From Perca fluviatilis (lineage: Eukaryota > Chordata > Actinopteri > Perciformes > Percidae), in the NCBI RefSeq assembly GCF_010015445.1, contig NC_053133.1, positions 24,393,582 to 24,457,581 on the forward strand: a stretch of DNA of 64,000 nt, given 5' to 3'. Below the pieces are notes generated by a model. It did no database searches. It saw nothing but the letters and a program-made list of their open reading frames with translations, and was not told where the DNA came from. This document shows, piece after piece, positions 48,057 to 59,713 of the stretch (within the stretch, counting starts at the first letter, position 1; the number at the start of each line of letters is the position of its first letter). A program made the position numbers and the translations under genes.

Positions 48057-49715
48057 ATGAGTTGTAAGGCTGAGCAATTTTATCGATTCTGCGATATAAA
48101 TCGATATTTTTTTCCCCAAGAAAGTATCGATTTTTATGCCGCGAGTATCGATACATAAGTCCCATTCAAATCCCCCGTGTTTACCCCCGTTCGCATTGCA
48201 GGAAGAGCGATTTGGTCAGCCAGCCGCTAGTGTCGCTGTAGAGCAGCCGACGTCAACTGGCCCACCGCCAAAGCTTTTAGTCTGGCCCGCAGAATAATCA
48301 TGAATTCACAAAATGTAAAGAGGAAAAAATTTGTTCTGTTATTTATCATTTCAAGCATTTAGAGCAAAAACCCAGCCCCCTGTATTTACATCTCTATTCA
48401 CATGCCGGGATTCTGTACAGCGATGCCCGAGCTCCACACACACACAACTGAGCCGAGATGTGTGTGCGTTAAAAGGTTAAAACACGCAGCACCTGACTGG
48501 GAACGATACAGAGAGAGTTACCAACGGCCGCTGGGGCAGATGAACTCACGCTGGTCTCTTTTCTGTAAGTAGGCTACAATTAAACCTTCGTGAGTAGAAA
48601 GTCAATACTTATCAATGCACTCACCTGTGTAGACCAGCATAAACATGTAGAAAGCGATATTTCAATCTGCTCAGTCCACCGCGTTGTTTTACGCAAACAC
48701 AGCTCTACTCTGAAAATAGCGAATTTTTACAAACAAACTAAAACAAAAGCGGTCGGTTTTAGCTGTTTATCTTAGGTTGCCGGGAATCTGGAGATTTTGA
48801 CAAATTCTTGTAAACCTCACTGCTGGCTGAACAAACCAAACTCTCCGCTAGAGCGGACAATCTGGAGCTACTTAATATGCACGTGAATGACGCGATCGTT
48901 ATGTTCGAGTGATGATGATGATGCTGGTTGTATTATTTTGCAACAACATCGTTTCATTGCAAATGAGGCATACATGACGAATGCATAGCCTGCTTATCAG
49001 TCCATTCATCATAGAAGCTGGGCTTTTGGCTTTTCCACATCAACTTTTCCCTTCAGCCTCTTTGATAGTGACATGTTTACCAGACAACAGCCTTTCTTTC
49101 TGCAAGCATTTTCCACCAATCAGGATGCTGCATACTACAATAATGTTTCCATAATCACAGACTTTAACCATCACTCCTCAGTGAACTGCCTCCTAGTCTG
49201 AGATATTTTTCTAGTTAAAGAGCCAGTTATCATTATGGAGTGTCTATGTTTTTTAGGAGTTTGCTCACACTAATACATGTAAAAAAAAAAAGCAATAGCA
49301 TTAATTCAGTAAGAAAGTGAAAATTTCGAACAAGAATAGGCGTATTAGGTATAAATTCATTTTATTTTCTTTATTTGAAAGTGCGGACACCAGAGTGCTT
49401 AGAAAAATTCTGAAAAAAATGTAGCTGATGATCCCTGCTGTAGACTCTCTGTCCAGTCATAGACATATATTGTGTAATTGATGTTTTCAGTTCAATTAAT
49501 TAAATCCAAGTAAATGGAACACTCACAAGATGTCACCAAAATCACTCGGTCCCCTTTAAATCTTTCAGAAAATGATGTAAGTGTATCGAATTATATCGAA
49601 TCGTATCGAATCATATCGTTGGCTGAATATCGTGATATATATCGTATCGTGAGCTGAATATCGTGTATCATATCGTATCGTGAGATTAGTGTATCGCTAC
49701 AGCCCTAATGAGTTG
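48057..49715. mobile_element. 1.6-kb hAT nested inside the outer hAT
   Basis: The element at 48065-49707 begins TAAGGCTGAGCAATTTTATCG and ends TATCGCTACAGCCCTA. The TSD ATGAGTTG is at 48057-48064 and 49708-49715. Subterminal regions are dense in TATCGA or ATCGTATCGTGAG motifs, about a dozen between 49575 and 49695. The interior, 48200-49500, has no long frame. It is non-autonomous and younger than its host. Confidence 0.9.
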
Positions 49716-50149
49716 CCCATTTACTGTTCAGTATGTTTCTGTCATGAACGGTAATAATTATTACAGTTGCAGTTTTACAAACAAGAAAGTGAGCAACTTA
49801 GCTTGACGGACATGTTGCATCCATAGGTTGCATCCATAGACAGTATTTGTTGCATCAACAACATGCATAACAGTTGCATCTCAGTAAGCTAGCAAGAGTA
49901 CACAAGGTACACAACCAACAACTTCCGTGTAGGCTACTTCAAAATAAAAGCACTTCCTGTGACGGTTCGCAGTAAAACTAAATTACTGTTAAACAAATAA
50001 GGTTGTGTACCTTTTCACATATCAGCTGTAAATCAAGTACTGTAAATAATGTAACTAGTGAGTTTTAATCACACTATAATTGACAATTTCCTTTAGACTG
50101 TTTTAAACTAAACAACATGAATTTCTGATTCAAGTGCTTTAAACAAACA

Positions 50150-50535
50150 TTTTACTATAATGCCGTACTTCAATACAACTGTAAGGTACTTTTAATTGAG
50201 TATTTTCATTTTCTCCTACTTGCCTATTGTACGTTTTACTTATCTATTTTTTATAGCTTTAGTTACTTTGCATATTCATATTAATTATACAAAATATTAT
50301 GAATAATCTGTGATGTATTACAGTGGATAAAGATGAGACTTTATTGATCCAGTGGTGAAATTCACAAGCTAGCTGCCAAGTCAAACTTCCGCTGTTATTT
50401 TGGTGAAAGTAACTCAAAAGTAACGCAAAAGTAGTGCATTACAATTCAGAGACAGTAATATTGTAATATAACTAATTACTCTCAAATGACAGTAACTAGT
50501 CATTTATAATGTATTACATTTTGGAAGTAACTTGC
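50150..50535. repeat. Fragment ending GTAACTTGCCCAACACTG
   Basis: AAAGTAACTCAAAAGTAACGC, GCATTACAATTCAG and the right terminus TTGCCCAACACTG are those of a common teleost element related to the CAGTGTTG unit at 55847. The left boundary is uncertain. Confidence 0.5.
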
Positions 50536-50544
50536 CCAACACTG

Positions 50545-50718
50545 GCTCTGATTGGTGCATCTGAACAGGGAGTGGTGGATACAGGCTGTAGGTGGTGCCA
50601 GAGGAGCCAGATTTTTTTTGAAATTACCTGCTTCATGTAGTTCTACTCAAACATAGGGTCAGTTTCAGCAAATATGACAGAAAGTTACTTTTATAAGTCT
50701 TACCTACTGCACCTTTAA
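50545..50718 (-). mobile_element. Family G MITE, copy 2 (one end only)
   Basis: Matches the right part of copy 1, from the CTGATTGG arm through ACAGGCTGTAGGTGGTGCCA to CCTACTGCACCTTTAA. The palindrome is broken by a deletion. The other end is absent. Confidence 0.7.
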
Positions 50719-50794
50719 GCAGTTAGGTTATCTGACAGCCACATTAATGTTACAGCCAAACTGCTTGTTGTCGTTATGACGCACATAACGAGGC

Positions 50795-50801
50795 GCACAC
50801 A

Positions 50802-50876
<75 letters not shown>
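50795..50876. repeat. (CA)n microsatellite
   Basis: About 40 CA units. It immediately follows, in the coding direction of the minus strand, the broken transposase frame. Confidence 0.95.
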
Positions 50877-50880
<4 letters not shown>

Positions 50881-50889
50881 CCTCCCTTC

Positions 50890-51240
50890 CTAAGAGTCCC
50901 TGTTAATTTGCCTACTCCTTACCACATCGTCAATTACTCTCTCTTCCATCTTTTCCTCACTCGCTCTCATGGCCCTGTCATGGTCACTCTCCTCCTCAGC
51001 TTCTTTCCTGTCATGATGTTGTTTCTGCTTCTCTGTATAGCCAGCTACCTCTCCGCCTTCTACTTCAGGTAATGCTGATGTTGAAGCAGCTACTACGGCC
51101 CCAAACATGTCCGAAATTCTGGCAAATTTTGAGGCATCCGCCTGTAGATTCTTCATCTTTTTCTCCCGTAATTTCTCTGCACCTCCCTTGCGCTTTGGTG
51201 GTCGTTTGTCCATTTTAAAGTGTATGCTAAACTTCAGCAT
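50890..51240 (-). pseudogene. hAT transposase-like N-terminal fragment
   Basis: The frame holds MDKRPPKRKGGAEKLREKKM near its start (from about 51213), then FARISDMFGAVVAAS, and a charged, coiled-coil-like stretch of E/K/R with EEESDHDRAMRASEEKMEER. The basic KRKGGAEKLREKK start and following D(L/M)F motif resemble the N-termini of ZMYM1-like/hAT proteins as I recall them. There is no BED finger, RNase H core or C-terminal dimerisation segment. The frame ends beside the CA repeat, so it is truncated. Confidence 0.6.
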
Positions 51241-51466
51241 AAGCAGAACTATTACAGTTCGTGTCTCAAGGCCGGGAGTGGGGAAGGGGGTTCCTGGATT
51301 TGATTGGATCAGGCCAGTGCCAATAAAAAAAATTAACCAATGAGCCGCTGTCAGTTCAACAAAAAAAAAGGCCTATAAATTATATCAGCGATTCGACCCA
51401 AAAGTGTTTCAGCCCACCGGGAAAATGCCCGGTATGCCAGATGGCCAGTCCAGCCCTGGACACAGG

Positions 51467-52903
51467 TTACCTTTTAGAGAATCTTGTCTACTTATCTGTC
51501 ATTTTGAATCAAGTCTAGACTCTCAGGGTGAATCCCGACATAGTGCTGGAGACTGATTTATTTTCTCTTTTGCTTTCAATAAAGACTGAACCGCTTACAT
51601 GGACAATGATGGGATTGAGAAACCATTTACACAAGTGAACTTTGACCTCGGCAGAACACACTAATGATATAATTGAAATCGCTGTGGTGTTTCCAGAGAT
51701 GCTGCTGACCTCCAGGCGCCTTCTGTTTTCATTTCAATGTTTTCATTTGTATGTGTCTCTCCCCAAAGAGAGCTTTGAATAAATCCATGGCTGGGGAGCT
51801 GAAGATGCATTTTAGAAAATATATTATGCAGCTTTAAATGGATGAGTTTCATTCGCTATTAGCATTCTCTGTTCCTGGTCTGAATACTGTGATCTCAGTG
51901 TACAAAAATGTGCAACTATTGGAAGAAGCATGGCAATTGGGCATTACATTGGGCATTACATGTCACAACAAGGTGATTTATTTGTTAATAATTGTCCCAG
52001 GGGGAGATTGCAGCATTTATGGAAACCAAGCAACTGCTGCCAAATGGTCTTGCCATTGGTGTTTGTTCTTTTCTTTTCATAACCTTCGTATTATGTTTCA
52101 CGGATTGTTTTTCAAAAGTTGCAAACAAACTCCCACATTGTGTCTAACTTGCAAAGATAAATTTGATAGCAAAGTTTTAGTCTTCGACTGAGAGTCTCTG
52201 CGTCATTTACCATTTGCCTGATAAAGATTCTTACATTTTTTTGTTGGACGGTGTGCAAGAATCTGTTTCCACTTTTTGACCTATTCATCCTTCTGCTACG
52301 CGCCTGTTGCATTAAAAAGATGTGCAAATTACTGATTGGTTTTCAAAATGTGTTATTTATGAAGTTTAACAACCTAAACGTTTGTCTTAAATATAACCCT
52401 ACGTACATTTCTGGCTGAAATACACCATAAACCACAAATGAAAGCGTCAACTTTGGTTTGCAGCTTTCTCTAGAAAAACTCAGCCACTTTTTTTTGTTCT
52501 ATTTCTATAGTCTTTATTTTTCTTTTTCACAAATATATCGTTTAGTTAAATAAAATGGCCCAGACATGTTCTAAAAAAAAAAAGCTGGGCACTGTAGTTT
52601 TTAGCAAATGTTACTCAAACATGAGTAAATAGTGCATTTGTTGAGGGCGGTGTGTGTGGGATTGAGTCAAAATAAACTACAGTGTGTGTGTTCATGGTGA
52701 TGAAGGAACCTGTTTTACATTTTTATTACATTTTGGTCTTTTCATGGGATTTGTTAACAATAATAAAAGAAATTCTTTAGTAGGACAATTCCAGGCTATA
52801 TCCACAACACATTGCTGTAATTTATCTGCTGGTATTGCATGAGACAAATACACAGAAAGGTAAGTAACAAACTCATCACCACAGAAGAAAAACACAGATC
52901 CAC
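51467..52903. other. Anonymous DNA
   Basis: The longest frame, 51838-52191 plus (117 codons), shows no domain. No element ends recognised. Confidence 0.4.
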
Positions 52904-53820
52904 AGTGATGGTTCGGAGTAATTTCACCCTAGGTTCCTTTGCACCATGACCTCGAGCCAAACACCCCCCCAGAAGCTTTTTTCACCTGGGTCGAACATTG
53001 GGAGAGTTAGCGTAGAGTAGCGTTATCAGCTGAATAGCTTAGCGGGCTAAAGGATCCACGTTTGTATCTCGTAAATGACCCCACTAATAATGCCCAAAAT
53101 GATACCAAACTTCTACACTAGTACAAATAGGTTATTTACTCATAAAACGATGGATTGGAAAGTTTGTAAGTACACCAGAAGTTTATGTAAATAACACTTG
53201 CCTGCTGGCTTCTGCTCTCTGCTGTTGCTGCTGCTGCTACTGAGTGCTTAGGGACGTCTACAAATTTCAACACCGAAAAGAGATGCAACAAAAATATTTA
53301 TTAATTTATTTTTTTTAAAGTAAGTGCTGTAGTATAACTAGCAGGAGACAAGTTATAATTGAGGTAAGTTTGGAGACATTACCTTATTTAATCATTAAAT
53401 TAATAAATATTTTTGTTGTATCTCTTTTCAGTGTTGTAATTTGTAGACGTCCCTAAGCACTCTTACTGCCCGGTAGCAGTAGCAGCAGCAGCAGCAGCAG
53501 CAGCAGAGAGCAGAAGCCATCAGGCAAGTGTTATTTACATAAACTTCTGGTGTACTTACAAACTTTCCAATACATAATTTTATGAGTGCATAACCTATTT
53601 GTACTAGTGTAGAAGTTTGGTATCATTTCGGGCATTATTAGTGGGGTCATTAACGAGATACAAACGTGGATCCATTAGCCCCTGCGCTAAGCTATTCAGC
53701 TGATAACGCTAACTCTCCCAATGTTTGACCCAGGTGAAAAAAGCTTCTGGGGGGGTTGTATGGCTCGAAGTCATGGTGTAAAGGACCCTAGGGTGAAATT
53801 ACTCCGAATCACCACTTTAA
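52904..53820. mobile_element. Foldback element, family E copy 2, with CAG/CTG runs
   Basis: The ends are AGTGATGGTTCGGAGTAATT and AATTACTCCGAATCACCACTTTAA. Arms of roughly 400 bp (52904-53310 and 53397-53820) are near-complete inverses. The inner arm adds an extra inverted pair (GGGACGTCTACAAATTTCAA...AATATTTATTAATTTA) absent from copy 1. GCT runs lie at 53222-53242 and CAG runs at 53475-53508. The loop is about 85 bp. Confidence 0.85.
53475..53508 (+). repeat. (CAG)n run in foldback arm
   Basis: About nine or ten CAG units, paired with a shorter CTG run at 53222-53242 in the opposite arm. The two arms differ in repeat number. Confidence 0.85.
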
Positions 53821-55649
53821 GGGGCTTCCAGCTGTCGACCCTGGCTACTTTCACTACCTAATCGACCTCAGACAAACTGACTTTAACGGCCTGTCTTCTA
53901 TTTTACCCACAAACCCATCTCAGCTCACAGCTCTACATCCCAGAATGGCTACAAATGTTGAAATTACAGGACACCAACACGACTGTTTACCTTCCAACTG
54001 GCAGCGGTTGTTTACAATACGCCGTTTTTGAGAGAAGACTTAAGCAGCATAAATGCATTTGTGTTAATACCCTGAAATATTGTATTCTCCATGCTCTCTT
54101 TCAGTTGAGGGGTGCATGCGATGCACGGGCCCGGAGGCACAGATTATGCATGAATCACAGATTGCCACCTTAGTCATCTGTCCTTAGCTCCAGCGCATAT
54201 TTACCGACATATAATGCAAACAATCATACATGAGTAAACATCATGGTTTACAGTCATTTCTGGAGCATTTTATCCTTTCTTATCTGAATTGAGAGGGGGT
54301 GGAATATTTCTTTGCAGCTTTTGTCTAAGGGGTGCTATGTGTGTGTGTGTAGAAATTGCAAACATTTCTATTATTCCCGGTGAATGTACCGTCTCTCCTC
54401 TGTGACCTGATTTGGCACCAACCCTGTCGAATAGGGCCCTGAACACAAAGGTGGCGAAGCTCGTGCTTTGGAGGGTCTCTTTGTTAAGCCGGTGGGAGTT
54501 TTGATTTGCTACGGGGAAGAAAAAGGAAGCATTCCACTAGGGAACAAAGCCCTGTTTTGATCGCCCTTATTGCAAAGCATAAGCTGCAAAAACAGAGCCT
54601 GGGGTGGGATTGAGGAGGTCAGGCAGCCTGATCAATACACACATTTTCACAATAAACATGTTGAATATGTATGAGAGCGGTCTTCCATGCAGAATCCATT
54701 TCCCTCATTTCCTTGTTGAATGGCACTTTTGATGCCGTGCCCTGGCACCGGTCCAACATAAATGACTTGATGCGGATGTGAGATATGTGCGCGATACAGT
54801 AAGGAAAGCTGAGATTTGAACACCCACATTAGTGCCACATTTTATACAGTAGCTGTAGTATTTCATATTGATTGTGACAAATGACATCATGGAGTAAGAG
54901 GAGGGTGTGTGAGGGTGTGAGGAGGGTGTGTGTGTGTGTGTGTGGGGGGGTTCTTTTCATTCATGGCACACATTCCTCACTATTCCATCAAGGTCTGAGT
55001 GCCATTTATCTTGAAAATCAACTTGAAAAGCGAGTAGAATGAAAAGCAAACTTTGGAGATAGTGATGAAACTGGATCTAAAATTGAGTCAGTTCTCATCA
55101 CCACTTCTCTTTGCTAATCCTAAGCAAAGTAAATTTTTTAAAGCACCTTTCTAGAGAAGATGTCACAAAGTGGTGAAAGAAAACAGACAATAAAAGACAG
55201 AATAAAAGACTTTACAAAGGCAAGTCCAAAGATGTGTATGTATTATGTATAAAGGTAAAGGGCCACAACCTCAAAAGCACAGTCTCCTTTAGTTTTAAGT
55301 CTGGAGCCAGGGGCCAGATTAACTTGCAAGGGGCCCTAGGGCAAAAATAAGATGTGGGCCCCCCTCCTGACCACCCTCAAACACTAAAGACTCTCATTTA
55401 CAGATATTTAACCTGGATAAATAAAACCAAAACTATCTACAGGGCTACAGGTAAGTAAGAGACATTATCATGAAGGGTGAATTGACCTTTTTAGGATATA
55501 ATTCATTGCCAACCTGAAAAATCAAGGTACGTCATCACATTGATGCGACATTGCTCACAATGCAACAATACAAGTGCAGCTAGTAATAGGGATTGCTCGG
55601 GGTTAATTGTTCCCGCAAAAACTCGGAGAGTTGACAAAGCTCTGTTGTC
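53821..55649. other. Anonymous DNA
   Basis: A GTGTGAGG / (GT)n tract lies at 54901-54945. No gene recognised. Confidence 0.4.
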
Positions 55650-55846
55650 TCATGTCAACACATTCTCACTCCCGGCGTGTCAAAAAGTGACGCCTGGTCA
55701 GGTGCCTTTTGGCATTTGTTACTGACGCAAAAAATCTCCTTTAGCGTCTTGCCCATTAGCGTCATATTTAGACAGGCTTGGTCAGGAACTGACATGCGGC
55801 CCAAGAACGGGACAGCGAGGTTTTGGAAAAGATCGTGGGTGGTGAT

Positions 55847-56990
55847 CAGTGTTGTAATGTAACGAAGTACAATTACTTTGTTACTTTAGTTAAAGATGCA
55901 GTAGGTAAGTCTTATAAAACTAACTTTCTGTCATATTTGCTGAAACTGACCCTATGTTCCAGTAGAACTACATGAATTATGTAAAATAAAAAAATAAAAA
56001 CTCCTCTGGCACCTCCTACAGCCTGTAGTGCGATTGGCAAAATTCCACCGCTCCCGGTTGATTTTCTCCAATCAGGGCCACAGGGGGTGTCTATCGGCCT
56101 GTCAATCAGAGGCTTTTCAGAGGTGGCGTGAGCTCCGGGATTTTAAAGATCTGAAGAACGATGCAGATGTAGCCACATTTCTTCTCGACAGGTAACATAA
56201 TTACCATAAATGATTTATCTTTCACTTGGTTATTAGTAGTCAAAAGTCCACAAAGCTACGTTGGTGAGGATAATAGTAACGTTTGCACAGTGGTCGGTCT
56301 GATATGATGCTGAAATGGCTAACGGTAGCCTGCTAGTTAGCATCGTTTTACTGTTGGTGAGTAAAGTTAACGTTGTGTTAGTGTTTAGTTATTGAAAATG
56401 TTGTCTGACATGCCGTTCAGGGGCTTAGGAGACGGTTTGGGCTGCAGCAGAAAGGGGGGAGGGACTGAGAAGTTGTTGATGTTCAAATTTGTTGGCAAAG
56501 TCCTGGATCTTCACAATCTTACCTACTGCAGCTTTAAGTATAATGTCCACGTATCTGTATAAGAAAATGTGCAATTTAATTCCAATACATTTTCCCTAAG
56601 CGGCTTGGTTACTCGTTACTTGCAAAAAATATTTTCGTACTTTGGAGTCAAAGATTCTTCCTCACAAAAAATGTATATTCTGTTTCTCTCTTTGTTGATG
56701 TCAGACTTTGAGTTTGATGTTTAAGAAGGTGTGGAAACCCAGAATATTATCCTTTAAAAGGAAGCCACAATGAAGTTCATAATCAAAGTTTTTACTTTCA
56801 TTTCTAATTCTGAAGTACATTCAATATGAGAAAGTTACTTTTGACATTTAAGTATTGCATATATCAGATACTTTAAGACTTTTACTCAAGTAATATTCTA
56901 ACAGGTGACTGTAACTTCTACCAAAGTCCTTTTCCGGTAAGATACTTGTACTTTTATTCAAGTATTGCTTTTAGTATACCATAATACCTT
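55847..56990. mobile_element. CAGTGTTGTAATGTAACG element, split by family G
   Basis: The left terminus CAGTGTTGTAATGTAACGAAG and the body (CTTTTACTCAAGTAATATTC, TACTTGTACTTTTATTCAAG) belong to a common teleost repeat. The right terminus is not identifiable. Family G occupies 55890-56537. Confidence 0.5.
55890..56537 (+). mobile_element. Family G MITE, copy 3 (longest)
   Basis: TTAAAGATGCAGTAGGTAAG to CTTACCTACTGCAGCTTTAA, inside a TTAA pair. It has about 380 bp more interior than copy 1, from 56040 to 56450, with CTAACGGTAGCCTGCTAG. No transposase. Confidence 0.85.
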
Positions 56991-56994
56991 AATT

Positions 56995-57961
56995 GGTAAC
57001 ACTGTATAACAATGGTACATTAATTATCATGAATGCATGCATGACTTAATGCATGAAAAAGCATGAATTCATTCATGTAGTACTTAATTTACTATCAGTA
57101 ATGTACAAGGCTTAATAGGATCTCAAGCATGACTTAATGCAGGAACAATACGTTAATGAATGCATCAATCAAGGTATTTGAATCATCATGGTTTCTGATT
57201 CATTAGTGATGTTCATATCTTCTTCATAGGTAAATCAGTAGTTAAAGTGACAGGCTAAAGAAACTGAATTGTAGTGTTGTAATCATGATTAACTAAACAT
57301 TACTTCTTCATTACTTCATCATGTTTGTGGCCCTTCAAATAAAGTGCTGACCGGGTCCATCTTTAACAATGATAAATAAGATATGAATAATGGTGGCATA
57401 TGCAGCAATCATCTTTGTGACCCCTCAAATAAAAAAGAATTGTCAAGACATTTCTTGTGTTCAGACACCTAGAAGTAAAATGCGTAAATATCCTACTTGG
57501 GTGAGCATTGTTCCCAGGCATTGCTTTACAGTAAGTGCCATATGTTGTTGTACATTTTGTGTCAATGGTAGTGACCACCATTAATCTTATCTTATTTTTC
57601 CAATGTTAAAGATGGACCAGGACAGCATTTTATTTGAAGGGTCACAAACATGATTAAGTAATACATAAGTAATGTTTAGTAAACCATGATTATTACAACA
57701 ATTCATTTTTTTTAAGAATATGCGTACACTGCTGTGACTGGTGAGTTTTTTGAAGAAGACATGAACATCATTAATAAATCAGAAATCATGAGGATGCAAA
57801 TATGATGCAATAATGAATGTATTGTTCCTGCATTAAGTCATGCATGAGATACTTTTAATCCGTGTACATGACTGACAGTTGATGAAGTACTACATGAATG
57901 AATTCATGAAGTCCTGCAGGAATTCATGATAATTCATGTACCATTATTATAAAGTGTTACC
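56995..57961. mobile_element. GGTAACAC-type foldback, copy 2 (complete)
   Basis: GGTAACACTGTATAACAATGG and CATTATTATAAAGTGTTACC are inverse ends. Arms of about 210 bp have ATGACTTAATGCAGGAACAA motifs. The loop also holds nested inverted segments. Its interior matches copy 1 inverted. Non-coding. Confidence 0.8.
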
Positions 57962-58055
57962 CATTTATTTTTTCCTCTTCCTTAGGTGAGATTCCTTCTA
58001 AAACTGACCAAAAGTCAGTTTATTACGAGTTGGGTGTGAGAACGGGTTGGTCATG

Positions 58056-59362
58056 ATTTATATCGTCCTAATCACTAAATCCAACTAATCACAGCTAAAA
58101 CTTAATTTAATTTATAAGAAAGAGAACTAATACATGCAGTTTGGGTATAAAAACTGTCAATTTGCAAGAATGATTATCGGCTCAATCCATAATCTTTAGT
58201 TTGAAAAATATTGGGACAGGCCTTCAAATCTACATGGACCGAAACCAAGTGCACTCTTCGTTTAATTACGAATTCATAGTATCTGTCTGATCCCCTGAGA
58301 CGACTTCACTCTTGGCATTTAGAAAACAATGAACCTGTGGGAAACTTTCTAAATATCACTGGATTTAAAAAAAGAAAACACCCTTGAGTTCTTGCAGCGC
58401 CGTGTGCAGCACACTCTTCATTCTGCAAGTCTTTGTCATTTTCATATCCTTCCGACTGCGCCTCAGGCTTTATAATAATTGAATTAATTATATTGACATT
58501 GTTGAGTATCCTCCTCTAATTGTAATAGGATCGCTGGGGCGATAAAAGTGTCTGTCAGAGTCACAGCGGCTCACCTAGAACTCATCTGGTCTGTGATTAC
58601 CACTTAGAGGCTGCAGACGAGTCCAGCAGTGTCATATGAAATGGAACTGCGTGAAGAGATTTATTCTGTTTGCGTGGGCATGCATGTGCTTCTGATGGCG
58701 TGTTTGTATATGTTTTTTTATATGTACTATAGCTGTGGCCCATGTTTATATACATACAATATCCTATTTAATTCAATATTCAGTTCTTACAGACAGCTCA
58801 CCCATCTGGTGTGTAACCCCACCGGAAACAACAAAATGATCACACAATCTGTCTCTGCAAACGACCTACTGTACCAACTGTTTTCCCACTTTCATGGGAT
58901 ACTGTTGGAGCAAAAATAGGAACAAATAATATATTTGTCAATGCATTTTAATGTTGTTGCAGTTGTCACCTCCACATCCTCATACCTTGGTGAATATGTT
59001 AAATCTTCTGTCTATCCCTCCTGCTAATAACCAGTTTTATTATTATTTGGTTAAATGATCAATATAAAGTTATCAAACAATCTTTCTATGGTCCATTTGT
59101 GTGATAAAAAAGCATCACACTTAACCAGTTTTCAGTGGTTTTTAAAAGCATTGATTATAGGATTAAAGGTGTTTATGGTTATGTTAAGGCCAACACATCC
59201 TCATACCTAAACAACATTATGGGTCGATTTATAAAGACTCCCAAAACAACGCAATAGAACTACCGTTCTACGTTAGTCATGTGACTGTAGTCATGTGACC
59301 GTTCTATTTAACATATTGATTGTATGAACATTGTGAAACTGAACTAGCTAAGTTAGGCAACC
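58056..59362. other. Anonymous DNA
   Basis: A 96-codon frame at 58629-58919 is hydrophobic in the middle but has no recognised family. TAGTCATGTGAC is repeated near 59274-59300. Confidence 0.4.
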
Positions 59363-59713
59363 TTCTTTAAACCAATCACTATCGTCATGGGCGGCGCTAA
59401 GCTCCACACGGAGCCGCTGCAAAACAGCCTCGGGAAGGAACTTGTTTTGGTGGAACATGTGAACGTTCAAAAGTTGCTTTAGTCGTGCAACAGAAAATTC
59501 AGATTGGACAGATAGTCTAGCTAGCTGTCTGGATTTACCCTGCAGAGATCTGAGGAGCAATTAAACACAGCCCTCATGAATCCACCGGAGTTTAAAATTA
59601 CAATACAAAGAAAGTGGAAGGAAACGGACATCCGGGCGAAAAAAATGACATCCGGTGGAATTTCCATCGGCACCGACGCAATCCCGGAAGTGGAACGTCG
59701 TGGATATAGACTA
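59363..59713 (-). mobile_element. Family C element, copy 5 (hairpin end missing)
   Basis: Begins in TCTTTAAACCAATCACTATCG, lacking the terminal hairpin. It runs through CCCTGCAGAGATCTGAGGAG to GTGGATATAGACTA. Confidence 0.8.

Larger units (their letters stand above)
47930..51466 (-). mobile_element. 3.5-kb hAT transposon with perfect 8-bp TSD
   Basis: The element at 47938-51458 starts CAGGGCTGGG and ends CCAGTCCAGCCCTG. Its TSD is GACACAGG at 47930-47937 and 51459-51466. Inner subterminal sequence is also inverse (GGCCCTGGCATTTTTGGCC versus AAAATGCCCGGTATGCC). A transposase-like N-terminus is encoded on the minus strand at 50890-51240. Most of the rest of the gene is gone, replaced by a second hAT (48065-49707), a CA microsatellite and MITE pieces. 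Confidence 0.9.
55650..58055. mobile_element. Composite element O with internal insertions
   Basis: Left end TCAACACATTCTCACTCCC (55655) and right end GGGTGTGAGAACGGGTTGG (to 58050) are inverse. TCATG flanks both sides (55650-55654 and 58051-58055), a possible short TSD. The interior is occupied by a CAGTGTTG unit from 55847, family G inside that, and a GGTAACAC foldback from 56995. The left native part has GACGC repeats. Confidence 0.55.

Noticed and set aside
54901..54945. GT-rich tract as a regulatory Z-DNA site
   Set aside because: Short imperfect microsatellite with no supporting context.
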